Origin: an uncultured Rhodospirillaceae bacterium | GTDB lineage: Bacteria; Pseudomonadota; Alphaproteobacteria; Rhodospirillales; Casp-alpha2 | Direction: 5' to 3' | Length of the DNA: 64,000 bases | Assembly: GCA_913030825.1 (NCBI GenBank) | Contig: CAJWCU010000015.1 | Location: 1 to 64,000 of the forward strand | In this document: one piece after another, positions 17,566-26,157 of the stretch | How the letters are laid out: each line of letters starts with the position of its first letter | Numbering within the stretch: the stretch's first letter is position 1 | Made by a program: the position numbers and the translations under genes | The notes under the pieces: model-generated | The model's input: the letters and a program-made list of their open reading frames with translations, nothing else | What the model was told of the DNA's origin: nothing | The model's database searches: none

Positions 17566-18667
17566 CAAACAACAAGACCTGCCCGCGGAGATCATTGAGA
17601 AGTTCCAGGTCCTGCATGAATTCGCCAAGGCGGCGAAGAACAACCTGAATAAGAACATCTACGACTATGTCTTCGGCGGCGCCGAAACCGAAACCACGGT
17701 CAGGCGCAACCGCATGGCCATCGAAACCCATGCCCTGCGTCCGCGCGTCATGCGCGACGTTTCGAAAATGAACGCCGGGGTCGACCGTTTCGGCATGCGG
17801 CTCAAGCTGCCGGTCTGCCTGGCGCCGATCGGATCGCTTCAGCAGATTTCGTCCGGCGGCGGTGCCGCGGCGGCCTCGGGCGCCGGTCGCTTCGGCTGTG
17901 CCCATATGCTGTCGAGCGTCTGCGAGCCCGGCATGGATGCCGTGGCCGAGGCCGCGCCGGACGCCTGCCGTATCTTCCAGCTTTACGTGCGCGGCGACGA
18001 GGACTGGGTCGACGACAAGGTCCGCCAGGCCCAGGACCTGGGCTACAAGGCCTTTGCCGTGACTATCGATCTGGACGCCTATTCGCGGCGTGAACGGGAT
18101 ATCTCGAAGCGCTTCGTCACCGCCGGCCGGCAGGCCGCCGTGGGCGAGACCCATCAGGCCCGATTCGACTGGTCCGATGTCGATCGGATCAAGAAGATCT
18201 GCAAGATCCCCTTCATCCTGAAGGGCATCGCGACGGCCGAGGATTCCAAGCTGGCCGTCGAGCACGGCGTTGATGTGGTCTATGTCTCGAATCATGGCGG
18301 GCGGCAGCTCGACCATGGCCGCGGCGGGCTCGACGTGCTGCCGGAATGCGTGGAGGCTGTGAACGGTCAGGCGCAGGTCTGGATCGACGGCGGCTTCATG
18401 CGCGGCACGGACATCGTCAAGGCGATGGCATTGGGCGCCGACATGGTCGGTCTGGGTCGTCTGCAGGCGCTGGCGCTGGCCGCCGGCGGCGAGGACGCCC
18501 TGGTGCGTATGCTGGAGATCCTGGAGCATGAGGTGCAGATCGCCCTCATGCTACTGGGCGTCACCGGCTATGACGAACTGGGCCCCGAGTATGTTTATAA
18601 GGAGCCCTTGGCGGTTGCGGACCCGCACCAGTTCTCGGGCTTCCCGCTGCTCGGCGAGGGGTACTGA
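17558..18667 (+). CDS. FMN-dependent alpha-hydroxy-acid dehydrogenase/oxidase
   Basis: 369-residue TIM-barrel flavoprotein of the lactate/glycolate oxidase family. Family motifs are the N-terminal YDYVFGGAETETTVRRNR, LPVCLAPIGSLQ, FQLYVRGDEDW, the FMN/active-site segment LKGIATAEDSKLA and the catalytic-histidine motif YVSNHGGRQLDHG. It oxidises an L-2-hydroxy acid to the 2-oxo acid, passing electrons to oxygen or the quinone pool. The ATG at 17558 overlaps the stop of the RraA-type gene, so the two proteins are made together; the aldolase and oxidase could act on consecutive hydroxy-oxo acid intermediates. A bidirectional terminator follows. Confidence 0.9.
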   Translation: MTDKQQDLPAEIIEKFQVLHEFAKAAKNNLNKNIYDYVFGGAETETTVRRNRMAIETHALRPRVMRDVSKMNAGVDRFGMRLKLPVCLAPIGSLQQISSGGGAAAASGAGRFGCAHMLSSVCEPGMDAVAEAAPDACRIFQLYVRGDEDWVDDKVRQAQDLGYKAFAVTIDLDAYSRRERDISKRFVTAGRQAAVGETHQARFDWSDVDRIKKICKIPFILKGIATAEDSKLAVEHGVDVVYVSNHGGRQLDHGRGGLDVLPECVEAVNGQAQVWIDGGFMRGTDIVKAMALGADMVGLGRLQALALAAGGEDALVRMLEILEHEVQIALMLLGVTGYDELGPEYVYKEPLAVADPHQFSGFPLLGEGY

Positions 18668-18698
18668 GCCCATTGCCGCATCGGCGGCCCTGAACGGA

Positions 18699-18727
18699 AA
18701 AGGCCGGCCCCGAGGGGGCCGGCCTTT
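18699..18727. terminator. Bidirectional intrinsic terminator
   Basis: Perfect 13-base stem AAAGGCCGGCCCC (18699-18711) / GGGGCCGGCCTTT (18715-18727) with a GAG loop. It separates the convergent hydroxy-acid dehydrogenase and the leftward dehydrogenase gene; the T run on the plus strand is short, so efficiency is inferred from stem strength. Confidence 0.8.
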
Positions 18728-18778
18728 CTCGTTTCCGTACCCGGCCGACAAGGCCGGGCAGGGCGAAGGGGCAGAAGC

Positions 18779-19660
18779 CTAGATCTTCGGCTCGTTGCCT
18801 TCCTCGATGTATTTGTAGACCAACGAGATGTCCGAGCCGGGCCGGTCTTTTTCGGCGCCTTCGAAGATCTGGGTCACCAGGTTGCCGATGGAGTTCGGCG
18901 TGCCGGCCTTCGTTGAGTTTTCGAAGAACAGGCGCACGTCCTTGGCCAACAGCTTGTTGGTAAAGCCGGCGTCCCAGGTGCCGGACATGATGCGGTTGGG
19001 CAGCTTGTCCAGGGTCGCCGTGTTCATGCCGGTCGAGACGTTGACCACGTCCAGGATCGCCTGTGCCTCAAGGCCCTGGGACAGGCCGAACAGCATGGCT
19101 TCGGACGAGGCGGCGAGAGCGGTCGCCGACAGGAAGTTGTTGAGCATCTTGACGACCTGGCCCTGGCCCGGTTCCTCGCCGACGTGGAACGGATTCTTGG
19201 CGAATGCCTTGAAGACTTCCAAGTGATCGTCATAGACCGCCTTCGGCCCGCCGACCATCACGGCGATGGTGGCGTTGATGGCGCCGCGGCGGCCGCCTGA
19301 GACGGGTGCATCCATATAGGTGATCTTGGCGTCCTTCAGGATGCCGTCGATTTCCTGGGCCGCCGCCGTGCCGATGGTCGACAGGTCGATGACGACCGAG
19401 GTCTTGCGGTCGTTGACCTGGACGATTTCCTTGGCGACGGCAGTGCAGATCGGGCCGTCGGGCAGGGACAGGAAAACCGTATCCGCATTGGCCAACACGC
19501 CGGCCAGCGAATCATGGGCGATGGCCTTTTCATGGGCGCGTTCTTTGGTGCCGGCGGCGTCATAGACGTGGACCGGCAGACCAGCCTTGGCGATGTTTTC
19601 GGCCATCGGGCCGCCCATTGCGCCGAGGCCGATGAAACCGTAGGTGCGTTGTTCAGCCAT
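18779..19660 (-). CDS. 3-hydroxyisobutyrate-dehydrogenase-family NAD(P)-dependent oxidoreductase
   Basis: 293-residue beta-hydroxyacid dehydrogenase with an N-terminal dinucleotide motif GFIGLGAMGGPMAENIAKAG, the substrate-binding block DAPVSGGRRGA and the catalytic lysine block VVKMLNNFLSATALAASSEA. Relatives oxidise 3-hydroxyisobutyrate, tartronate semialdehyde or gamma-hydroxybutyrate; specificity is not obvious. Its ATG at 19660 lies three bases after the stop of the CMD-family gene, with the GGAGG site inside that gene's last codons, so the two are coupled. It lies in the leftward arm of a module that has an operator in front of each arm. Confidence 0.9.
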   Translation of the reverse strand: MAEQRTYGFIGLGAMGGPMAENIAKAGLPVHVYDAAGTKERAHEKAIAHDSLAGVLANADTVFLSLPDGPICTAVAKEIVQVNDRKTSVVIDLSTIGTAAAQEIDGILKDAKITYMDAPVSGGRRGAINATIAVMVGGPKAVYDDHLEVFKAFAKNPFHVGEEPGQGQVVKMLNNFLSATALAASSEAMLFGLSQGLEAQAILDVVNVSTGMNTATLDKLPNRIMSGTWDAGFTNKLLAKDVRLFFENSTKAGTPNSIGNLVTQIFEGAEKDRPGSDISLVYKYIEEGNEPKI

Positions 19661-19663
19661 GGG

Positions 19664-20086
19664 TCAATCCTCCAGATCGTGTTTGACGTCGATCGTGGAG
19701 ATATCGATGCCTTCTTCGTTGAACACTTCGCGGGCCAGGCGGAAGGCTTCGATGCCCGCGGGAATGCCGCAGTAGATGGCGACCTGGGTGCAGATTTCGC
19801 GCAGGTCCGCGACGGTCAGGCCATTGTTGATGGCGCCGCGGAAATGCAGGCGGAATTCGTGCGGCCGGTTGAGCGCGGCCAGCATGCCTAGGTTGAGAAT
19901 CGAACGGTCGCGCTTGGACAGGATTCCTCGGCCCCAGCTGCCGCCCCAGCAATACTCAGTCACGAATTCCTGGAAGCCGCGATTGAAATCGTCGGCGCCG
20001 CCCATGGATTTATCGACATAGGCATCGCCCAGCACTTCGCGCCGGTATTTCATCCCCATGTCGTGCATTTTAGTCGAGTTCGTCAT
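19664..20086 (-). CDS. Carboxymuconolactone decarboxylase (CMD)-family protein
   Basis: 140-residue helical CMD/AhpD-fold protein (FNRGFQEFVTEYCWGGSWGR, LGMLAALNRPHEFRLHFRGAINNGL, EICTQVAIYCGIPAGIEAFRLA). The decarboxylase group usually acts on 4-carboxymuconolactone in the protocatechuate 3,4-pathway, but many catabolic clusters carry a CMD protein of unknown role. The CxxC of AhpD-type peroxidases is absent. The start at 20086 follows AGGGAGAA; in-frame sequence up to 20122 is less likely. A GTATAC-type operator (site 3) is 37 bases upstream. Confidence 0.87.
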   Translation of the reverse strand: MTNSTKMHDMGMKYRREVLGDAYVDKSMGGADDFNRGFQEFVTEYCWGGSWGRGILSKRDRSILNLGMLAALNRPHEFRLHFRGAINNGLTVADLREICTQVAIYCGIPAGIEAFRLAREVFNEEGIDISTIDVKHDLED

Positions 20087-20122
20087 TGTCGGATGTTCTC
20101 CCTGGTGGGTTATCTCAGTCAC

Positions 20123-20134
20123 TTTGTATACATT
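20123..20134. promoter_or_regulatory. TTTGTATACATT operator (site 3)
   Basis: The core TTGTATACA is intact and ten of twelve bases match ATTGTATACAAT. It lies 37 bases upstream of the CMD-family start codon on the leftward arm of the 16.6-20.1 kb module. Confidence 0.6.
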
Positions 20135-20249
20135 CCTGATAGGGGTGGCATATACCAGAACCCCCCGGCGCGCCGAGAAATATTTTAATACCGCACCGCA
20201 ACACGCCGGATGCCTTGATGTGAAAATACGAAACCTGTTTGTGAACCCG

Positions 20250-20278
20250 TTGACAACGGCAGGGGGGGCTTCTAGGTT
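20250..20278 (+). promoter_or_regulatory. Putative promoter of the peptide ABC transporter operon
   Basis: Perfect -35 hexamer TTGACA (20250-20255), a 17-base spacer, and TAGGTT (20273-20278) as a weak -10. It lies 70 bases before the first transporter gene and 115 bases from operator site 3, so the two directions may be regulated separately. Confidence 0.4.
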
Positions 20279-20347
20279 TCACGCGTAACCCAGGGAGAAA
20301 AATAAAAAACTCCCGCACCTAAGAAAACAGTGGGAAGGAAACATTCT

Positions 20348-21340
20348 GTGGGGGCACTCCTCGAGATTGATAATCTCCAGACGCACTTCTTCACGTCTGG
20401 GGGAACCGTTAAAGCTGTTGATGGCGTTTCCTACGATGTCAACGCTGGTGAAACCGTCGCCGTTGTGGGCGAGTCCGGTTCCGGCAAGTCCGTTACCGCG
20501 CTCAGCATCCTTCGGCTGATCCCCAAACCGCCCGGCGAAATCGTCGGCGGCGAAATTCGTTTCCAAGGTAAGAACTTGGCGTTCTGTTCCGAAGACGAGA
20601 TCCGTGAGATCCGTGGCCGGGACATCTCCATGATCTTCCAGGAGCCGATGACGTCGCTGAACCCGGTTCTTTCCATCGGCATGCAGCTGACGGAACCGAT
20701 GCTGGCGCATATGAACATGTCCGAAGCGGACGCCAAGGAACGGGCGGTCAAGCTTCTGGAAATGGTCGGGATCAACGAACCCCGTCGGCGTATCGACCAA
20801 TACCCGCACCACCTGTCCGGTGGCATGCGCCAGCGCGTCATGATCGCCATGTCGCTGGCCTGCGAGCCGAAGCTGATCATCGCGGACGAGCCGACCACGG
20901 CCCTCGACGTGACGATCCAGGCGCAGATTCTCGAACTGATGAAGAATCTGACCCGCGACATGGGTGTGGCGATGATCATCATCACCCACAACCTGGGTGT
21001 GGTCGCGCGCTATGCGGACCGGGTCAACGTGATGTATGCCGGGCGGATCGTCGAATCCGGTTCGGCCACGGACATCTATCACCGTCCGCGTCATCCCTAT
21101 ACCCTGGCTCTGCTCAAGTCCGTGCCCCGCATGGACCGTCCGCGCCAGGCCAAGCTGGATCCTGTTGAAGGCCAGCCGCCGGATTTGACACGGCTCGACG
21201 GCGGATGTTCGTTCCGCCCGCGCTGCAAATTCGCGGTGGAGGAATGCGCCAAGTCGTACCCGGCTCTCGAAGACGTGGGCGGATCGCACTTCAGCGCTTG
21301 TTTCCGGTCTAAAGAGAATCTCGCGGAGATCGAACTATGA
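20348..21340 (+). CDS. Oligopeptide/dipeptide ABC transporter ATP-binding protein (DppD/OppD type)
   Basis: 330-residue ATPase with Walker [10 protein letters not shown]-loop [10 protein letters not shown], signature LSGGMRQRV, Walker [15 protein letters not shown]-loop ITHNLGVV and the C-terminal oligo_HPY extension with cysteines ([16 protein letters not shown]) typical of DppD/OppD. The start is taken as the GTG at 20348 because GGAAGGAA lies eight bases upstream; an in-frame GTG at 20330 has no such site. It powers import of peptides or other small polar compounds with DppF. First gene of a five-gene transporter operon; overlaps the next by 4 bases. Confidence 0.93.
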   Translation: MGALLEIDNLQTHFFTSGGTVKAVDGVSYDVNAGETVAVVGESGSGKSVTALSILRLIPKPPGEIVGGEIRFQGKNLAFCSEDEIREIRGRDISMIFQEPMTSLNPVLSIGMQLTEPMLAHMNMSEADAKERAVKLLEMVGINEPRRRIDQYPHHLSGGMRQRVMIAMSLACEPKLIIADEPTTALDVTIQAQILELMKNLTRDMGVAMIIITHNLGVVARYADRVNVMYAGRIVESGSATDIYHRPRHPYTLALLKSVPRMDRPRQAKLDPVEGQPPDLTRLDGGCSFRPRCKFAVEECAKSYPALEDVGGSHFSACFRSKENLAEIEL

Positions 21341-22374
21341 GTGAAGCTCAGGCAACGGCCGGACAGGATTCCGGCGCCCAGTTTCGTGGACAGGTTTCCG
21401 ATGAAGTCCTGATCACGGTTAAAGGGCTTAAGATGCACTTCCCGATCACGGAAGGTGTCATCATCCCGCGCAAAGTCGCCGACGTGAAGGCGGTCGACGG
21501 CGTCGACTTCTACATTCGCAAAGGTGAAACCCTCGGCCTGGTCGGTGAATCGGGCTGTGGCAAGACGACCACGGGGCGCTGCATTCTGCGCCTTGAGGAT
21601 CCGACGGCGGGCGAAATCATCTACGACGGCAAAGATATCTGTCAGCTCAACAACAACGAGCTGATCGACATCCGCAAGAAGATCCAGGTCATCTTCCAGG
21701 ACCCGTACAGCTCGTTGAACCCGCGTATGAAGATCGGCGAGATCATCGGCGAGCCGCTGCGCGTGCACGGCATCATCACCGATGAAGCCAAGCGCCGCGA
21801 GCGCATCGGCTACCTGCTTGGCCGCTGCGGTCTGCACCCGGACTTCGCCGACCGTTACCCGCATGAAATGTCGGGTGGTCAGCGCCAGCGCGTGGGCATC
21901 GCCCGTGCTCTGGCCATGGAGCCGGAATTCATCATCTGCGACGAGGCCGTTTCGGCCCTCGACGTGTCGATTCAGGCACAGGTCATCAACCTTCTGGAAG
22001 AGCTCCGTGACGAGTTCAACCTGACCTACCTGTTCATCAGTCATGACCTCTCGGTGGTGCGTCATATCTGCCACCGCGTTGCGGTCATGTATCTTGGTCA
22101 CATGGTGGAATTGGCGGACTGCGACGAGCTGTTCGACCACGCCATGCATCCGTACTCTCAGGCCCTGCTTGCCGCGGTCCCGATCCCAGATCCCGAACTT
22201 GAAAAAACCCGGGGACATCAGATCATTAAGGGAGAAATCCCCAGCCCGATCAATCCTCCTTCCGGCTGCGTATTTCACCCGCGTTGTCCATTAGCTGTGG
22301 ACTCATGCAGCCAAAAGATTCCAGACTTTAGAGAGGTGCGCAAAGGCCACTGGGTGGCCTGCACGGAAGTGTGA
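21337..22374 (+). CDS. Oligopeptide/dipeptide ABC transporter ATP-binding protein (DppF/OppF type)
   Basis: 345-residue second ATPase of the transporter, with Walker [22 protein letters not shown], signature MSGGQRQRV, Walker [15 protein letters not shown]-loop ISHDLSVV and the C-terminal oligo_HPY domain with [15 protein letters not shown]. The ATG overlaps the DppD stop (ATGA), which indicates coupled synthesis of the heterodimer. Cysteines in the C-terminal extension may hold an Fe-S cluster, as reported for some members. Confident family call. Confidence 0.94.
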   Translation: MSEAQATAGQDSGAQFRGQVSDEVLITVKGLKMHFPITEGVIIPRKVADVKAVDGVDFYIRKGETLGLVGESGCGKTTTGRCILRLEDPTAGEIIYDGKDICQLNNNELIDIRKKIQVIFQDPYSSLNPRMKIGEIIGEPLRVHGIITDEAKRRERIGYLLGRCGLHPDFADRYPHEMSGGQRQRVGIARALAMEPEFIICDEAVSALDVSIQAQVINLLEELRDEFNLTYLFISHDLSVVRHICHRVAVMYLGHMVELADCDELFDHAMHPYSQALLAAVPIPDPELEKTRGHQIIKGEIPSPINPPSGCVFHPRCPLAVDSCSQKIPDFREVRKGHWVACTEV

Positions 22375-22454
22375 TCTCCCCCTCAGAGGGAGGACACAGA
22401 AGAGTGGGGGAGGAAAGAACTTCCCCCGAACATAAATGGGTAAGGAGACTTCAC

Positions 22455-24071
22455 ATGAGTAAATACGCAGGTTTCGCGTTTGCTCTCGCGGCGGGCGTTG
22501 GCCTGGCCGTCGGGGCTGGCGGATCGGCAAAGGCGGAGACGCCGAAGAAGGGGGGCATCCTCAACTTCATCGTCGCTGCTGAATCCCCGTCTTACGACGG
22601 TCACAAGGAATCGACCTTCGCCATGGTCCATCCGACGCGGCCGTTCTACAGCTTGCTGATTCGTGTCAACCCGGATAACCCGTCCTCGCCGACGGATTTC
22701 CAGTGTGACCTTTGCGTCGGCAGCGTTCCGAAGCCGACCGACGGCGGCAAGACCTACACCTTCAAGATCAAGAAGGGTGTCAAGTTTCACGACGGTCAGA
22801 CTCTGACCGCGAACGACTTGGTCGCCACCTACAACAAGATCATCTTCCCGCCCGACGGGGTTTCTTCCGCTCGTAAGGCCTTCTTCAAGATGGTCGATGC
22901 GGTCGAGGCGCCCGATGACGAAACGCTCGTCTTCAAGCTGAAGTTCGCGACCGGTGCCTTCATTCCGGCACTTGCCACGCCCTTCAACTACACCTATTCC
23001 GCCAAGGATTTGAAGGAACACGGCTACGACTGGCATGAAAAGAACGTGAACGGCACCGGTGCCTTCAAGTTCAAGGAAGCCGTTGCCGGTTCCCACGTCG
23101 AAGCGGTCAAGTTCGATGACTTCCACGTGGACGGCAAGCCGTACCTGGATGGCTATAAGGCGCTGATCTCGCGTAAAATGGCCATTCGCGTTCAGGCGAT
23201 CCGTGGTGACCGTGCCTCCATCGAATTCCGTGGTTTCCCGCCGAAGCAGCGTGACGACCTGGTCAAAGCCCTGGGCAAAGACATCACCGTCCAGGAAAGC
23301 GACTGGAACTGCGTCCTGCTGTACACGCCGAACCACGGCCGTCCGATCATGCAGGACCCGCGGGTTCGTCAGGCTCTGACCCTGGCCGTTGACCGTTGGG
23401 GCGGCTCGCAGCACCTGAGCCGGATCGCCATCGTCAAGACCGTCGGCGGCATCGCCTTCCCGAACCACCCGCTGGCCGCCACCAAGGCCGAGCTGGTTCG
23501 CCTGAAAGGCTATGGCACCGACATCAAGGCCGCGCGTGAAGAAGCCAAGAAGCTTCTCGCCGAGGCCGGCAAGGCGGGCATCAAGTTCGAACTGCTGAAC
23601 CGCGGTACGGACCAGCCGTACAAGATCGTCGGCACCTGGCTGATCGGCCAGTGGCGTCAGATCGGTGCGCAGGTCACCCAGCGCGTGGAACCGACCAAGT
23701 CGTTCTACAACTCGCTGCGTAAGACCCACGACTTCGACGTGTCGGTCGACTTCAACTGCCAGTCGGTCATCAACCCGATCGTCGACGTGTCCAAGTACAT
23801 CGGTTCCGCCGGTAACAACTATGGCAACTACGCCGGTCAGGATCAGGAGCTGGAAGACATCTACAACCAGCTGGTCCAGGAAGGCGATGAAGCCAAACAG
23901 CGTGAAATCATGCGTGTCATGGAAAAGCGGGCTCTGTCCGACCAGGCGCACGAAGGCATCACGTTGTGGTGGTACAAGATCAACCCGCACCGTTCCTATG
24001 TGAAGGGCTGGAAGATCGCGCCGAGCCACTATCTGAACCAGTCCCTGGATCAGGTTTGGCTCGACAAGTAA
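22455..24071 (+). CDS. Peptide-type ABC transporter periplasmic substrate-binding protein (SBP_bac_5)
   Basis: 538-residue cluster C binding protein with a Sec signal peptide (residues ~1-27, ending GGSAKA) and no lipobox, so it is soluble in the periplasm. Family features include VKFHDGQTLTANDLVATYNKI and the C-terminal DPRVRQALTLAVDR block. Ligands of this family range from peptides to opines, glutathione and nickel; nothing here fixes it. The start at 22455 follows AAGGAGA at 22442-22448. It lies between the ATPase genes and permease genes, an order seen in several alphaproteobacterial uptake operons. Confidence 0.93.
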   Translation: MSKYAGFAFALAAGVGLAVGAGGSAKAETPKKGGILNFIVAAESPSYDGHKESTFAMVHPTRPFYSLLIRVNPDNPSSPTDFQCDLCVGSVPKPTDGGKTYTFKIKKGVKFHDGQTLTANDLVATYNKIIFPPDGVSSARKAFFKMVDAVEAPDDETLVFKLKFATGAFIPALATPFNYTYSAKDLKEHGYDWHEKNVNGTGAFKFKEAVAGSHVEAVKFDDFHVDGKPYLDGYKALISRKMAIRVQAIRGDRASIEFRGFPPKQRDDLVKALGKDITVQESDWNCVLLYTPNHGRPIMQDPRVRQALTLAVDRWGGSQHLSRIAIVKTVGGIAFPNHPLAATKAELVRLKGYGTDIKAAREEAKKLLAEAGKAGIKFELLNRGTDQPYKIVGTWLIGQWRQIGAQVTQRVEPTKSFYNSLRKTHDFDVSVDFNCQSVINPIVDVSKYIGSAGNNYGNYAGQDQELEDIYNQLVQEGDEAKQREIMRVMEKRALSDQAHEGITLWWYKINPHRSYVKGWKIAPSHYLNQSLDQVWLDK

Positions 24072-24159
24072 GTTGCGCCTGACGCAGCACTAACAACAAC
24101 AAACGGGGACCGCCCGCCGCCGGTCAAGGCGGTGGGCGGTCAACCCGATAGAGGAAGAC

Positions 24160-25131
24160 ATGGGCAAGTATATCTTCAAACGCGTACTCCTAATGATCCC
24201 GACGCTGATCGGCGCCGCGATCCTGGTATTCTTGCTGTTGCGCATGGCCCCCGGCGACATCTGCGCCGTGCGGTACTTGGGATCCGGTCTCGCCATCGAC
24301 GAGTCGCAGATCGAGCTATGCCGCGAACAGTTGGGGCTCAATAAGCCACAGATCGTGCAATTCTTTGATTTCATCTGGGGCTACGTCGTTTTTGACCTTG
24401 GTGACTCCATGTGGACCGGCCAGCCCGTGACCCACGAGATCGCCATCCGCTTCGAACTGTCCTTGCAGATCGCGATCATGGCGACGCTGGTTGCCACGAT
24501 CATCGCCATTCCGCTGGGCATCATCTCCGCCGTTCGTCAGAACACGATCACCGACTATGTGGTTCGTGGCTTCGCCATCGCAGGGATTGCAATTCCCTCC
24601 TTCTGGCTTGGTCTGATGATCATCTTGGGGCTGTTGATTGTCACACAATCATGGCTCGGCGAACCTTGGATGCCTCCCATCGAGTTCAAATCGATCTGGG
24701 AAGACCCGATCCACAACATGGCCCAGCTGATCTGGCCTGCCGTCGCCACCGGTTACCGTTATTCGGCGGTCGCGACGCGTATGACCCGCTCGGCGATGCT
24801 CGAGGTGCTGCGTGAGGACTATGTCCGCACCGCCCGCGCCAAGGGTATGGTCGAAAAGATCGTCATTAACCGCCATGCGTTGAAAAACGCGCTGTTGCCG
24901 GTGGTTACCATCCTGGCGCTTGAGTTTGCGTTCCTGATGGGCGGTCTGGTCGTGACGGAGCAGGTCTTTAACCTGAACGGTCTCGGGAACTTGATGGTCG
25001 ATGGTGTCGAGCGTCAGGACTTTGCGATGACCCAGAACCTGGTGATGCTGGTCGTAATCATCTACGTCTTCATCAACCTTCTTACCGACTTGGCCTATGC
25101 GTGGCTTGATCCGCGCATTCGCTACTCTTGA
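24160..25131 (+). CDS. Peptide-type ABC transporter permease (DppB/OppB type)
   Basis: 323-residue inner-membrane permease with six predicted helices; first helix YIFKRVLLMIPTLIGAAILVF and the EAA loop ...YVRTARAKGMVEKIVINRHALKNAL that contacts the ATPase. The N-terminal RMAPGDI is characteristic of DppB/OppB. GAGGAAG precedes the ATG. It pairs with the next gene. Confidence 0.94.
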   Translation: MGKYIFKRVLLMIPTLIGAAILVFLLLRMAPGDICAVRYLGSGLAIDESQIELCREQLGLNKPQIVQFFDFIWGYVVFDLGDSMWTGQPVTHEIAIRFELSLQIAIMATLVATIIAIPLGIISAVRQNTITDYVVRGFAIAGIAIPSFWLGLMIILGLLIVTQSWLGEPWMPPIEFKSIWEDPIHNMAQLIWPAVATGYRYSAVATRMTRSAMLEVLREDYVRTARAKGMVEKIVINRHALKNALLPVVTILALEFAFLMGGLVVTEQVFNLNGLGNLMVDGVERQDFAMTQNLVMLVVIIYVFINLLTDLAYAWLDPRIRYS

Positions 25132-25143
25132 TGAGGAGAGTAG

Positions 25144-26049
25144 ATGATGGTTACCGTATCTGAAGTTCAAACCGAAGCCGACTTCGAAGAAGTCGCCCCG
25201 AAGAAAGCCTGGACGCAGGTCGCAATGGACCTGTCCCGCAAGCAGCCGCTCGGCGTGTTCGGCCTGGCGATCGTGCTTGCCATGGTCGTCGCCGCGGCGC
25301 TGGCCAACGTGGTTTCTCCCTTCAACCCGCTGCAAGAGCATTTCGATGCCATGCTGGTGCCCCCGGGCACGGACAGCTACCTGCTGGGCACGGACGAGTT
25401 CGGCCGCGACATTCTGTCGCGACTGATCTACGGCTCGCGCACGGCGCTGCTGGTTGGTTTCGTCTGCGCCATCGTGGGCTCGACCGCCGGTCTCGTCCTT
25501 GGCGTCGCCAGTGCCTATTTCGGGGGCCTGTTCGACCTCATCCTGCAGCGTGTGCTTGACGTCTTCATGGCATTCCCGCTGATCATCCTGGCCCTCGCCG
25601 TCGTCGCGACCTTGGGCCCGGGGATCGAGAACGTCATGATCGCGATCATCCTGCCCTTCGTGCCGCAGTGTGCACGCGTGGTTCGGTCGAACGCCCTGGC
25701 GATCCGTGAAATCCCGTATGTGGACGCGGCTCGCGCGCTCGGCTTCTCCAACGCCCGCATCATCCTGCGTCACATGGTGCCGAACGTCATGGCTCCGTAC
25801 CTGATCATGCTGACCACGTTCTTGGGTCAGGCGATCCTGTTGGAAGCCTCGCTGTCGTTCCTCGGCCTGGGCGTTCAGGATCCGATCCCGGCCTGGGGCC
25901 TAATGCTGACCAACGCGTCCGAGTTCTTCGAGGGCTCGCCGTGGGTTGCCATCTACCCGGGTGTTGCGATCTCGCTCAGCGTGTTCGGCTTCAACCTGTT
26001 CGGGGACGCCGTCCGCGACACGTTGGATCCGAAACTGCGCTCGCGGTGA
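25144..26049 (+). CDS. Peptide-type ABC transporter permease (DppC/OppC type)
   Basis: 301-residue permease with an extended cytoplasmic N-terminus before the first helix (GVFGLAIVLAMVVAAALANVV), the LLGTDEFGRDILSRLIYGSRTAL block of DppC/OppC proteins and an EAA loop (YVDAARALGFSNARIILRHMVPN). The start is one of two tandem ATGs (25144 or 25147) after GAGGAGAG. Last gene of the transporter operon, followed by a clear terminator. Confidence 0.94.
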   Translation: MMVTVSEVQTEADFEEVAPKKAWTQVAMDLSRKQPLGVFGLAIVLAMVVAAALANVVSPFNPLQEHFDAMLVPPGTDSYLLGTDEFGRDILSRLIYGSRTALLVGFVCAIVGSTAGLVLGVASAYFGGLFDLILQRVLDVFMAFPLIILALAVVATLGPGIENVMIAIILPFVPQCARVVRSNALAIREIPYVDAARALGFSNARIILRHMVPNVMAPYLIMLTTFLGQAILLEASLSFLGLGVQDPIPAWGLMLTNASEFFEGSPWVAIYPGVAISLSVFGFNLFGDAVRDTLDPKLRSR

Positions 26050-26076
26050 CGCAAGCGTCCAACGTTACATCTTAGG

Positions 26077-26100
26077 AAAGGGCGGCTTCGGCCGCCCTTT
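26077..26100 (+). terminator. Intrinsic terminator of the peptide transporter operon
   Basis: Stem AAAGGGCGGC (26077-26086) / GCCGCCCTTT (26091-26100) closed by the very stable TTCG tetraloop, 28 bases after the last permease gene. Confidence 0.88.
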
Positions 26101-26157
26101 CTGATGGTGCCCCCCCCGATCACTTTGAATGACCTTCAGAACAAGACGGACCCACCC

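Noticed and set aside
20123-20347. Operator site 3 as the regulator of the peptide transporter operon
   Set aside because: The site is about 215 bases from the transporter start codon and about 115 bases upstream of its best promoter candidate, but only 37 bases from the CMD-family start codon, so control of the leftward arm is the simpler reading.
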